DNA of 64,000 nt from Streptomyces cyaneogriseus subsp. noncyanogenus (lineage in GTDB: Bacteria; Actinomycetota; Actinomycetes; Streptomycetales; Streptomycetaceae), in the NCBI RefSeq assembly GCF_000931445.1, contig NZ_CP010849.1, forward strand, positions 6,944,001-7,008,000. The letters run 5' to 3'. The notes below the pieces were generated by a model. It had not been told where the DNA came from, did not search any database, and saw only the letters and a program-made list of their open reading frames with translations. Position 1 is the first letter of the stretch. The number at the start of each line of letters is the position of its first letter. This document shows positions 55,919-64,000 of this stretch, piece by piece. Both the position numbers and the translations under genes were made by a program.

Positions 55919-56692
55919 ATGGACACGATGACACTCTGGCACCTCACCGGCTGGGAATTCGCGGCGCTCGCCTTCGCGGCCCTGCTCGTCGGCTTCTCCA
56001 AGACCGCCGTCAGCGGGGCCAACACGGTCAGCCTCGCCCTCTTCGCCGCGGTGCTGCCGGCCCGCGCCTCCACCGGCGTCCTGCTGCCGGTGCTGATCGC
56101 CGGCGACGTACTGGCCGTCCTCACCTACCGGCGGCACGCCCACTGGCCGACGCTGTGGCGGCTGTTCCCGGCGGTCGCGGCGGGCGTCGTCGCCGGCACC
56201 GTCTTCCTGATGCGGGCCGACGACGCGCTGGTGCGCACCTCGATCGGGGCGATCCTGCTGCTGATGGCGGCGGTGACGGTGTGGCGGCGGCGCCAGGCCG
56301 ACGGGCGGGGGGAACCGGAGCCGGTCACCACCCGGGCGGGCCGGATCAAGGCCCGCTCGTACGGCGTCCTCGGCGGCTTCACCACCATGGTCGCCAACGC
56401 GGGCGGGCCGGTGATGTCCCTCTACCTGCTGTCCGCGGGCTTCCGCAAACTCGGCTTCCTCGGCACGTCGGCCTTCTTCTTCCTGATCGTCAACGTCTCC
56501 AAACTGCCCTTCAGCGCCGGGCTCGGACTGATCGACCGGCACTCGCTGGTCCTCGACGCCGTCCTGGTGCTCTTCGTCGTGCCCGGCGCGGTGCTGGGCA
56601 AGTGGGCCGTGGACCGCATCGACCAGCGGCTGTTCGAGCGACTGGTCATCGCCGCGACCGTGGTGGGCGGTGTGCAACTGCTGCTGCCCTGA
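55919..56692 (+). CDS. TSUP-family sulfite exporter-like permease
   Basis: 257 aa from ATG 55919. The TauE/SafE (TSUP) family carries two homologous halves of four helices each: FAALLVGFSKTAVSGANTVS near the N-terminus and GVLGGFTTMVANAGGPVMSL in the second half, the paired signature motifs. Substrate likely a sulfur-containing or organic anion. It follows the ligase gene after about 150 bp. Confidence 0.9.
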   Translation: MDTMTLWHLTGWEFAALAFAALLVGFSKTAVSGANTVSLALFAAVLPARASTGVLLPVLIAGDVLAVLTYRRHAHWPTLWRLFPAVAAGVVAGTVFLMRADDALVRTSIGAILLLMAAVTVWRRRQADGRGEPEPVTTRAGRIKARSYGVLGGFTTMVANAGGPVMSLYLLSAGFRKLGFLGTSAFFFLIVNVSKLPFSAGLGLIDRHSLVLDAVLVLFVVPGAVLGKWAVDRIDQRLFERLVIAATVVGGVQLLLP

Positions 56693-56765
56693 CCGCACCG
56701 CCGGGGGCAGCGGCACGCCACAGTCCCGCACCCGTGAGCGGCCCGAGCCCGCCCCCGGCGCCCCG

Positions 56766-58841
56766 TCAGCGGGCCGCGCTCGCCACCGGCTGCCGCGCCC
56801 CGTCCGGCAGCCCGCTGCTCAGGTCCTCCACCAGCAGCCGCTTGGCGATCGTGTCCACCGCGGCGCGCAGCTCCGTGTCCGAGGGCCGGCCGATGTCCTG
56901 CTCCACCCGGTCCTCCAGCCAGGTGGCCCAGGCACGGCCGATGACGCCGGCCTCACGGGTGCCCGCCGCGGTGTGCGACAGCAGGGAGTCGTCGCGGGTC
57001 AGATAGCCCTCGTCGACCATGCGGTCGAAGACCGGCAGCAGCACCTCCGGGGGCATACGGCGGCGGGCCGCGATCAGGCCGAGGCTGGCGTGGCCGACCA
57101 GCCGCGTGAACAGCTCCACCTGCATCACCGCCCAGGCCCCGGCGATGTCCAGCCGGGTGTCGGAGCCGGTGATGATCCGGCGCGCGGTGTCCAGGTCCGT
57201 ACTGCCGATGATCTTGCCGACGGCGGCTTCCAGCACCCGCTGGGCGTTGGCGTCGTGCGGAGAGGCGAAGCCCTCGCCCATGTCCGTGGAGCCCATCCGC
57301 GCGCTGTCGCGCAACCGCACCTGCTTGAGGAAGAGCGCGACGAAGAACCCCAGGGCCGCGACCGGCACGGTCCACAGGAACACGGTCTGGATGGTGTCCG
57401 CGTACGCCCCGATGACCGGGGCCGCCGCGTCCGGCGGCAGCCGGTGCACCCCCTCCGGACTGGTCGCCGCCCGTCCGATCGCGGCCGGATCCGCCGCGCC
57501 CGTGGCCGCGGCGGACGCGATCCCATCCCGCAGGTTGGGGGTGAGGGCGTTGGCGTAGATGGTGCCGAAGACGGCGGTGCCGAAGGAGCTGCCCAGGGTG
57601 CGGAAGAAGGTGACACCGGAGGTGGCGGTGCCGAGGTCGGCGTAGACGACGGTGTTCTGCACGGCGATCGTCAGCACCTGCATGCACAGGCCGATGCCGG
57701 TGCCGAGCACGAACATGTACAGCGACTCCAGCCAGGCGCCGGTGGCCGGCCCCATCAGGGACATCAGATACAGCCCGGCCACCATCACCAGGGAGCCGAG
57801 GATCGGGAAGAGCCGGTACCTGCCGGTCCTGCTCACCACGGTGCCGCTGAAGATCGACGCGATCAGCAGTCCGGCCACCATCGGCAGTGTGCGCACCCCC
57901 GAGATCGTCGCCGAGTCGCCGTCGACGTACTGGAGATAGCTGGGCAGATAGGTCATGGCGCCGAGCATCGCGAAACCGACGATGAAGCTGAGGACCGAGC
58001 AGACCGTGAACACCGGGTTGGAGAACAGGCGCATCGGCAGCATCGGCTCGGCCGCCCGGGTCTCGGCCCGGCAGAACAGCGCCAGCGCGACCAGGCCCAG
58101 CGCGAACAGGCCGATGATCACCCACGAGCCCCACGCGTACTCGTTGCCGCCCCAGCTCGTCGCCAGGATCAGCGCGCTGGCACCGACGGTGACGAGGGCG
58201 ATGCCCAGGTAGTCGATGACCGGGCGGGAGACCGACTTCACCACCGGGATGGTGCGCGCCGCGGCGGCCACGACCACGATCGCGATCGGCACGTTGATGT
58301 AGAACGCCCACCGCCAGGACAGATGGTCGGTGAACAGCCCGCCGAGCAGCGGCCCGATGACCGTGGACACCCCGAACACCGCGCCGATGGCGCCCTGGTA
58401 CTTGCCGCGCTCCCGGAGCGGGATGACATCCGCGATCAGCGCCATCGAGGTCACCATCAGGCCGCCCGCCCCGATGCCCTGCATCGCCCGCCAGGCGATC
58501 AGCAGCGGCATGTTGGTGGCCAGACCGCACAGGAACGACCCCGTGACGAAGACGACCGCCGAGACCTGGAAGACCACCTTGCGGCCGAAGAGGTCGCCGA
58601 ACTTGCCGACCAGCACCGTCGCGACGGTCTCCGCGAGCAGGTACGACGTGACCACCCACGACATGTGCGCGGCCCCGCCCAGGTCCGAGACGATGGTGGG
58701 CAGCGCCGTGCCGACGATCGTCTGGTCCAGGGCCGCGAGCAGCATGCCCAGCATGATCGTGACGAAGACGACGTTGCGGCGGCGCCGGTCCAGCACGGGA
58801 GGCTGGGCGGCCGGCAGCTGCTTCTCCTCGGCGACGGTCAC
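56766..58841 (-). CDS. DHA2 (EmrB/QacA) multidrug exporter with C-terminal helical extension
   Basis: 691 aa, GTG start. Fourteen-helix major-facilitator: motif LDQTIVGTALPTIVSDLGG in TM1, GKFGDLFGRKVVF and WRAMQGIGAGGL. After the last helix (about residue 505) come roughly 180 cytoplasmic residues. Part of these (LGLIAARRRMPPEVLLPVFD, RMVDEGYLTRDDSLLSHTAA) resembles a MarR/PadR-like winged helix in which helix 3 and a wing are discernible. The family normally ends soon after the last helix, so this extension is unusual. Function of the extension unknown. Confidence 0.9.
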   Translation of the reverse strand: MTVAEEKQLPAAQPPVLDRRRRNVVFVTIMLGMLLAALDQTIVGTALPTIVSDLGGAAHMSWVVTSYLLAETVATVLVGKFGDLFGRKVVFQVSAVVFVTGSFLCGLATNMPLLIAWRAMQGIGAGGLMVTSMALIADVIPLRERGKYQGAIGAVFGVSTVIGPLLGGLFTDHLSWRWAFYINVPIAIVVVAAAARTIPVVKSVSRPVIDYLGIALVTVGASALILATSWGGNEYAWGSWVIIGLFALGLVALALFCRAETRAAEPMLPMRLFSNPVFTVCSVLSFIVGFAMLGAMTYLPSYLQYVDGDSATISGVRTLPMVAGLLIASIFSGTVVSRTGRYRLFPILGSLVMVAGLYLMSLMGPATGAWLESLYMFVLGTGIGLCMQVLTIAVQNTVVYADLGTATSGVTFFRTLGSSFGTAVFGTIYANALTPNLRDGIASAAATGAADPAAIGRAATSPEGVHRLPPDAAAPVIGAYADTIQTVFLWTVPVAALGFFVALFLKQVRLRDSARMGSTDMGEGFASPHDANAQRVLEAAVGKIIGSTDLDTARRIITGSDTRLDIAGAWAVMQVELFTRLVGHASLGLIAARRRMPPEVLLPVFDRMVDEGYLTRDDSLLSHTAAGTREAGVIGRAWATWLEDRVEQDIGRPSDTELRAAVDTIAKRLLVEDLSSGLPDGARQPVASAAR

Positions 58842-58907
58842 ACGGTCACGATCACATCGCCGGACCGGCCACGCATGCGGGACCGGTCCGCCCGGGTGCC
58901 ACCCCTC

Positions 58908-59681
58908 CTACCGCTCCCCGGCGCGACGGCGGAGCAGATACGTGTCCATGATCCAGCCCTTGCGCTCGCGGGCCTCGGCGCGCAGCCGCTCGATACGGGG
59001 CGCGGCCTCGGCGACCGGACCCGACACGAGGATCTCGTCCGGGGTGCCCAGATAGGCGCCCCAGTAGATGTCGACGTCCTGCGCCGCGTACCGCCGGAAG
59101 ACCTGATGGGCGTCGAGCATGACCACGACGTCGTCCACGCCCTCGGGGAAGCCCTCCGCGAGCCGCCGGCCGGTGGTGATCTGCACCGGCCGGGCCACCC
59201 GGTTCAGCCCCGTGCGGTGCCGGGCGGCCAGCGCGGAGACACTGCTGACACCGGGCACCACCTCGTACTCGAACGCCACCGTGCCCCGCTCCAGCACCTC
59301 CTGGAGGATCCCGAGCGTGCTGTCGTACAGCGCCGGATCCCCCCACACCAGGAAGGCGCCGCTGTCGTCCTCGCCGAGCTCCTCGGCGATCAGCCGCTCG
59401 TAGACCTCGGCGCGGGCGCTGCGCCAGTCACCGACGGCGGGGGAGTAGGCGGCACCGCCCGCCGTCCGGTCCCGCTCCGGGTCGCGCGCCTCGACGACGC
59501 GGTACGTCCCCCGCGGCAGGTGCGTCTCCAGCATGTCCCGGCGCAGCCGCACGAGGTCCGCCTTCGCCTCCCCCTTGTCCAGGAGGAAGAACACGTCCGT
59601 GCTCCGCATCGCCCCGACCGCTTGCAGGGTGAGCTGGCCGGGGTCGCCCGCGCCGATACCGATCACATGAACCTTGCGCAC
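58908..59681 (-). CDS. cobF: Precorrin-6A synthase (deacetylating)
   Basis: 257 aa from GTG 59681 (RKVHVIGIGAGDPGQLTLQA). GTG 59699 is an alternative. SAM-dependent tetrapyrrole methylase fold: GIGAGDPGQL motif, FLVWGDPALYDST, VVPGVSSVSALAA and RPVQITTGRRLAEG. CobF methylates precorrin-5 at C1 with loss of the acetyl group in the aerobic cobalamin pathway. No other cob gene is in the window. Confidence 0.92.
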   Translation of the reverse strand: MRKVHVIGIGAGDPGQLTLQAVGAMRSTDVFFLLDKGEAKADLVRLRRDMLETHLPRGTYRVVEARDPERDRTAGGAAYSPAVGDWRSARAEVYERLIAEELGEDDSGAFLVWGDPALYDSTLGILQEVLERGTVAFEYEVVPGVSSVSALAARHRTGLNRVARPVQITTGRRLAEGFPEGVDDVVVMLDAHQVFRRYAAQDVDIYWGAYLGTPDEILVSGPVAEAAPRIERLRAEARERKGWIMDTYLLRRRAGER

Positions 59682-59777
59682 GCCCCGAGTCTGCCGCACG
59701 CCACCGACAGTGCCGGCGCCGTGCCCCGCCTGGCGCCGGCCCGCGTGACGATGCCGTCCCGGCCGCCCGGGATCCCC

Positions 59778-60296
59778 TCAGCCCCGCAGCCGCGGCGCCC
59801 GCGCGCCCGGGTCCACGGCCCGGCCGTCCCGTTCCACCTCGTCCGCCAGCTCCTGTGCCCAGGCCACGACACGTGCGAGGTCCATCCCGTACGGCCGCTG
59901 CCGTCCGGCGGCCGAGGAGGCCCACTGCGTCACAGCCCCGGCGCCGCGCCGCAGCAGCCGGCTGCCGCCCGTGGCGTTCCCGCGGGCCGCGTGGGTGAGC
60001 CCGACCGCGAGCTGGGCCAGTGACCGCCACAGCTCCCGCTCCTGCGCGGGCCCCGACTTCCAGGCGTCCTCGAAGACCTCGTGCGCGTGGAACGGCCTGC
60101 CCGCGTCCAGCAGCCGCTGCGCTTCGGCGACGGTGTCCTCCGGGGTCCGTACGATCCCCTCGGGCTGCCGGGCCACGCCGTCCGCCCCGTAGGGCAGCGG
60201 CCGCCCGAGCCCGTCCCGCGGCCGGGCGTTGCGCGCCCGCCCTTCGCCGTCCCGGTCCCGTGCGCCCGCCGGCCGTCCTGAGGATGTGCTGCCCAT
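59778..60296 (-). CDS. DUF309 protein
   Basis: 172 aa. DUF309 core: AQRLLDAGRPFHAHEVFEDA, WKSGPAQERELWRSLAQLAV and GLTHAARGNATGGSRLLRRG. The family is all-helical and found widely in bacteria and plant plastids. Function unknown. The first 45 residues are Arg/Gly-rich and may be absent if translation starts later. It is convergent with tRNA-Pro copy 2. Confidence 0.88.
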   Translation of the reverse strand: MGSTSSGRPAGARDRDGEGRARNARPRDGLGRPLPYGADGVARQPEGIVRTPEDTVAEAQRLLDAGRPFHAHEVFEDAWKSGPAQERELWRSLAQLAVGLTHAARGNATGGSRLLRRGAGAVTQWASSAAGRQRPYGMDLARVVAWAQELADEVERDGRAVDPGARAPRLRG

Positions 60297-60417
60297 GGTG
60301 CGATTGTCCCGCGCGGGCGCCCCGTCCGGTCCCGCCCGGGTCCGCTTTCGAATCTGCCGGGGGTGTGCGGTAAAGTTCTGTCCGCGCGATCACGCGGATC
60401 ACCGCGTGGCGGCGCAC

Positions 60418-60491
<74 letters not shown>

Positions 60492-60510
60492 CTTGAGAGA
60501 GTCGCAGGTC

Positions 60511-60544
60511 AGGGCCGGTTTCGGAGAAATCCGAAACCGGCCCT
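60511..60544 (+). terminator. Terminator of tRNA-Pro copy 2
   Basis: 15-bp stem (AGGGCCGGTTTCGGA / TCCGAAACCGGCCCT) with a GAAA tetraloop. It matches the copy 1 hairpin with compensatory changes. Confidence 0.8.
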
Positions 60545-60592
60545 CGATCATTCTTGGGGACCAGTTGGGGACCAGTGGTCCCTTGACCGGTG

Positions 60593-61191
60593 TCAGCGGG
60601 TGATGACGGTCGGGCTCGGGAGCGAGCGGGGGGGGCGGACCGCGCTGAGGTGTGCGGAGAGTGCTGCGCCGGCGGCCGTGATCTTGTGGACGTCCGGGTG
60701 GAGGTGGCGCTGGGTGGTCATGAGGGAGCCGTGCCCGGCGATGCGTCGCAGGACGTGGACCGGGACTCCCGCGTCGGCGAACCAGGTCAGGCCGGTGTGC
60801 CGGAGGCCGTGGCGGCGCAGGTGTTCGTAGCCGAGCGTGATGACCACGTCGTCCCAGTGGGTGGCGTCGCGCAGGACGGCGGTGGCGATGCGTCCGCCGC
60901 GCGGGCCACGGACCAGGACGGGCGATGGTGTTCTTGACCGTTGAACGGCTGTGCTCGTCGGCAATCCAGTTCTGCACGGTCCGGTCGACGACGCCGTTGG
61001 TGATCAACCGCACGGCGAGGTGCCCCAGAGCGGGAACTACGCGCTTTCGCCACCCCGCGAGATGGCTGGCGGCGTTTGGTGGTGGGATCCCACCATCGGA
61101 CGCGCGCCCGATACGGTGCGGGGCGGTCGGGGCGGTATTCGATGTCGGTGGAGATCCGGATGCCGACGGCGATGTTGGTCCTATCGGCCAT
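60593..61191 (-). pseudogene. Decayed phage/AICE-type tyrosine integrase
   Basis: Start MADRTNIAVGIRISTDIEYR at 61191, then PYRARVRWWDPTTKR, followed by pieces in other frames (LIDRxx-like RLITNGVVDRTVQNWIADEH; then LVRGPRGGRIATAVLRDATH) and the C-terminal block RHGLRHTGLTWFADAGVPVH, VLRRIAGHGSLMTTQ. At least two frameshifts break it. The catalytic Tyr of the usual TTQRYLHPD motif is His here (codon CAC at 60704-60706), so even the repaired protein would lack the nucleophile. It abuts an intact excisionase-like gene. Confidence 0.8.
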
Positions 61192-61507
61192 GGATCCCCT
61201 TGGTGGGGGCGGTACGACGGCTGCGCGGCCATTCCTCGACATCGAGCGCGCTGTACATGACGACACGTTCCGAAAGTGCGACGAACGGCGGCCCCTGGGG
61301 AGGCCGGGCGGTGCGCCATCGGCGCAGTGTCGAGGCGTCCACCCGGAGACGAGCGGCCAGGTCGCTGGTCGAGTACCAGGCGTTGGTCAGGAGGGGTGCT
61401 TGGTCATCGGCTGGGACGGCATGCCGGTGAGGAGTTGGGGGTTGTGCTGCGGTCTCCTTCTCGCGATGGGATTCGGTGTCGGTGCTTGTTGTTATCGGGA
61501 CGGGCAA
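61181..61507 (-). CDS. Excisionase-like helix-turn-helix protein
   Basis: 108 aa. A low-complexity N-terminus precedes a MerR/Xis-type winged helix (WYSTSDLAARLRVDASTLRRW) and the following PPFVALSERVVMYSALDVEEW block. Its 3' end overlaps the integrase-pseudogene start by 11 bp, the arrangement usual for xis-int in actinobacterial integrative elements. The gene is intact although the integrase is broken. Confidence 0.75.
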   Translation of the reverse strand: MPVPITTSTDTESHREKETAAQPPTPHRHAVPADDQAPLLTNAWYSTSDLAARLRVDASTLRRWRTARPPQGPPFVALSERVVMYSALDVEEWPRSRRTAPTKGIHGR

Positions 61508-62017
61508 GTGCGGGCAATTTCCGGGCAGTACGGAGCACCAGGCGGACGGTGGAAGACTTCAGATGCGGGCGACACGCTCCGAGAACGGAGGCGTGCGCCG
61601 TGCCCCGTCGGCAGCAGCGCTGATGCCGGTCACCATCACTCGCGGTTGTGCTCCGAAACGGGCGTTGACCAGATGATCGTCTCCGGATACGCCGGTTTGG
61701 CTGACCGGCGATCACGGGCTATGTTGCCCGGCTGACGCGACATGACGGGGTGTGAAGAGCCGGCCGCTGCGGTCCTCGATCAGCCTGTTTCCTATGACGT
61801 TGCACATGGAGTGCGCGGCGATTTCGGAGCCGGCCGCGAGGGGCTCCTGATTGTGGTCTGGCCCATGCGCGATAAGTGCGGTCTGGGCGTTGCGGGCGCC
61901 GTCCCGGCGCTGACTTGACGCTCGCGCCACTCTTTCGAAGGCCGGCATCGCCGAACGCTGTGCCTTCGAGCGAGTTCGGTCCTGCCGCTGCGCTCCCAGG
62001 GCCGTTAGGGTGGCCCG
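61508..62017. other. Element remnant region without an intact gene
   Basis: No complete gene. On the reverse strand near 61730-61920 a short open stretch (AALIAHGPDHNQEP-like, then AHSMCNVIGNRLIEDRSGRL) has amino-acid-like composition and might be the 3' part of a lost element gene. I do not recognise it. Confidence 0.4.
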
Positions 62018-62836
62018 GTGACCGACGCGAGCAGGGACAGAATGAACCGCTTCCGGGCCGAGGCGGCATCCCGGGGGCTGCCCCTGGAGGAGGTGGAGGA
62101 ATGGGTACGTGTCGCCCGTCCGGCGGTGTACCTGGCGGAGGGCGGTGACGGCCCCCTCGTGGCCCGGGTCGGCGGAGAGCCCATGCTGCCGCACGGCGTG
62201 CCGAGGCCGTCCGTTCCCCTCGTGGCCTGCGTCGACCTCGCTGCTCTCCCTCCGGGCGTCACCGGCCTCCCGCTCCCCGCCGACGGTCACCTGCTCCTCT
62301 TCTCCGGCACCGATGTGCTCGCCGAGGGGCAGGTGTCCGACGCGGTGCTGTACGTTCCCGCCGGCACGCCGACAACCCCGAGCCTCCTCGCACACACCTG
62401 GCGCGAGCCGTACCGGCCGCGTGAGCTCCGCACGGTCTGGCACCAGCCGAGCGCGCAGATGCCGGAGAGCTTCGCCCTCGACAGATGGGGCGACTTCCCC
62501 GAGGACGAGCAGTTCGAACTCGCCGACGAACTCGCCGACGCCTGGGCGCACGTGGGCGGCTACCGCCCTTCCTGGACCCTGCAGATCGGCGGTCACCCGG
62601 TCTCGCCCCAGAACGACCCCGTCCACTACGCCCGTGGCCCCGAGGAGGCCAACCCCTGCGAGTTGGGCGGTACGGCCCACGCGGAGGGCGCCGACGACTG
62701 GGCTCTCCTGGCCACCTGGAGGTGCGGCGACGACGTCACGGAACTGGACTCCGGCGTGGCCCATTGGGTGATCCGCCGCCAGGACGTGGCGGCCCGGCGC
62801 TTCGACCGGGTCCATCGCTACGTCGAGATGGCCTGA
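62018..62836 (+). CDS. DUF1963 (YwqG-like) protein
   Basis: 272 aa, GTG start at 62018. YwqG/DUF1963 features: ARVGGEPMLPHGVPRP, LVACVDLAALPPGVTGLPLP, HLLLFSGTDV, then GDFPEDEQFEL and HVGGYRPSWTLQIGGHPVSP, and the C-terminal DWALLATWRCGDDV and HWVIRRQDVAARRFDRV. The family is common in Streptomyces and is sometimes found as an immunity-like partner, but no toxin is adjacent here. Function unknown. Confidence 0.88.
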   Translation: MTDASRDRMNRFRAEAASRGLPLEEVEEWVRVARPAVYLAEGGDGPLVARVGGEPMLPHGVPRPSVPLVACVDLAALPPGVTGLPLPADGHLLLFSGTDVLAEGQVSDAVLYVPAGTPTTPSLLAHTWREPYRPRELRTVWHQPSAQMPESFALDRWGDFPEDEQFELADELADAWAHVGGYRPSWTLQIGGHPVSPQNDPVHYARGPEEANPCELGGTAHAEGADDWALLATWRCGDDVTELDSGVAHWVIRRQDVAARRFDRVHRYVEMA

Positions 62837-63530
62837 CCGCGCGGGGCGGGGCGGGGCGGCTGCGCATCACCTCCGTCGACCCGCGGCACAGAAGACCGTG
62901 GCCGGGGGTCTCGCGCCGGCAACACGAGGGCCCACGTCCTCGAGGTCCGTCTCACCGGCATCCAGCACATCGACGCCGACGGGGCGAGCCGGGTTTTCAC
63001 CGTCGTCGATGTCCCGCAGTGAGTCCTGCAGCAGCCGTCCCAGGGCCCAGCCGGTCGCGCGCTGCGCGGTCCAGGCCGAGGACATCGGTGGGCAGGCCGA
63101 ACCGGCGCTGCACGATGCGCAGGGTGTCGCCCTTCGCCACGATGTCGCCCCATCTGCTGTCCAGGGCGTGCCACAGATCGAATCCTGGGGCGCCGGCGAG
63201 TGGCTCGGGACCGATGGCCATCCACGGCTCGCGCTGACGGCGACGCCGCCCCTCCCGGTGGACACGGGGAGAGGCGGCGTGGGCGAGGAGCGGCCCGGGT
63301 CAGGTCCGGGGCAGCCTCTTCGCCGGCGTGGCGAGCGGGGAGCGCAGTCGGTCCCGGGGCGGGCGGCGGGCGGTGCGTCGACAGCGGCGGACCGGCAGAG
63401 CGCGTCGTCGACGGCTCCGGCCCGGCTCGTGCCGAACGGGACCGCACGAACACCCCGGACGCCCCCCGGGCCGCTCCTCTTCGAGGTGGTTGGCCAGGCC
63501 GCCGGGGAAGCCCGCGGCGCCGCGCGCCGG
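62837..63530. other. Gene-poor stretch with possible fragments
   Basis: No intact gene is supported. On the forward strand 62928-63023 reads HVLEVRLTGIQHIDADGASR and then VFTVVDVPQ with a stop codon, like the C-terminal tip of a lost protein. On the reverse strand near 63000-63220 PGFDLWHALDSRWGDIVAKG and RFGLPTDVLGLD may be another fragment. Neither is identifiable. The rest is very GC-rich with low-complexity frames. Confidence 0.4.
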
Positions 63531-64000
63531 CTACCGGCCGCTGCGGGGCGCCGTGCTCGACGCTTCGACCGTGTCCACCACCAGCCAGTGCTCCGAGCGG
63601 TAGTGGACTTCGTCACCCGCGTAGCCGAGCACGTAGTGGACGTCCCCGGCCCGGTCCGGCAGGACGTCCTCCAGGACGAACGTTCCGTCCTCGGCGACCG
63701 GGACCGGCGGCAGGTCGGTGACCTCCAGGCCGTTCAGTCGCTGCACCGTGATCCGCGGCGCCTGGGTGGGTGCCAGTCCGTCCAGGTCCAGTCGTCCGGT
63801 CACCCTGAACGGCTCCCCGGCGACGGCCGGGCCGTGCGTCACGTCCACGAAGCGCGACGGGGCCAGGGCCTCCCGGGTCTGGATCGTGTGCAGCCAGAAC
63901 TTGGTGCCCTCCGGGTCGGAGGTCACGACGAAGAGCTGTTGTCCGTCCCCGGAGAACTCCATGCCCCGCGGGACGACGCGGTGGCCCGCGGCCTCGTCCT
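63531..64000 (-). CDS. C-terminal part of a repeat/beta-propeller-type protein (5' end outside window)
   Basis: The reverse-strand frame enters from beyond base 64000 and ends at 63531. It shows a propeller-like strand block (GMEFSGDGQQLFVVTSDPEG), then an Ig/CNA-B-like domain (FRVTGRLDLDGLAPTQAP, ITVQRLNGLEVTD) and an APRSGR C-terminus. It resembles the tail of large secreted or cell-surface proteins, but the start and signal peptide are not visible, so the family is uncertain. Confidence 0.65.
   Translation of the reverse strand, partial: DEAAGHRVVPRGMEFSGDGQQLFVVTSDPEGTKFWLHTIQTREALAPSRFVDVTHGPAVAGEPFRVTGRLDLDGLAPTQAPRITVQRLNGLEVTDLPPVPVAEDGTFVLEDVLPDRAGDVHYVLGYAGDEVHYRSEHWLVVDTVEASSTAPRSGR

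Overview
This window is high-GC actinobacterial DNA, almost certainly a Streptomyces chromosome. Genes are dense with G/C-rich third codon positions, many start at GTG or TTG, and several families are typical of Streptomyces: a conservon operon, a WhiB-like protein, an ECF41 sigma factor, a LacI regulator with cellulose-utilisation-type operators, and a two-CBM25 amylase. Two places (19135-19323 and 49149-49253) carry loxP-containing linker sequence of the kind used in 454 Titanium paired-end libraries, joined to duplicated or inverted local sequence. I read these as assembly artefacts, so the window is probably a draft or scaffolded 454 assembly and isolated frameshifts at homopolymers are suspect.

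Layout. 1-8 kb: 5' part of a GlxA-type AraC regulator; a secreted GH6 cellulase, a LacI regulator and a secreted CE2-like SGNH esterase that share near-palindromic operators of CebR type; a decayed trypsin-like peptidase; a membrane-anchored Mrr-like nuclease; a HEAT-repeat protein coupled to a MerR regulator with a HEAT-repeat sensor half. 8-21 kb: a secreted phospholipase-D-like protein, a large secreted DNRLRE/FG-GAP protein, and a divergent giant RHS polymorphic toxin. The RHS protein ends in a PT-Hint domain and a PIN-type nuclease tip and is followed by a small candidate immunity gene. Its reading frame is interrupted by the linker artefact.

21-25.4 kb: conservon operon (CvnA-like kinase, roadblock, DUF742, GTPase, plus a GAF protein). 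25.7-30.5 kb: tdh-kbl threonine catabolism, then LysR, XRE-cupin, GNAT and YjbR genes. 31-33 kb: a split transketolase pair and tRNA-Pro(GGG). 33-37.5 kb: integrase debris, a 30-bp tandem repeat, the amylase, and another integrase scrap. 37.5-48.5 kb: a DUF1906 protein, an active-site-deficient secreted DUF1524 protein, a cis-prenyltransferase coupled to a frameshifted squalene/phytoene-synthase-like gene, a SufR-like regulator, ECF41 sigma plus its FAD oxidoreductase with a recognisable ECF41 promoter, a TerC protein and a small membrane protein.

48.6-60.3 kb: a CHMI-family tautomerase, Nudix-like DUF4916, HhH-GPD protein, DUF3140, wbl-dps pair, lipase, thiolase, acyl-CoA ligase, TSUP permease, DHA2 exporter, cobF and DUF309. 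60.4-64 kb: a second identical tRNA-Pro with a decayed integrase and an intact excisionase-like gene, a YwqG-like DUF1963 protein, and a gene truncated by the right edge. Long reading frames antisense to the RHS and FG-GAP genes are GC-driven shadows and are not annotated.
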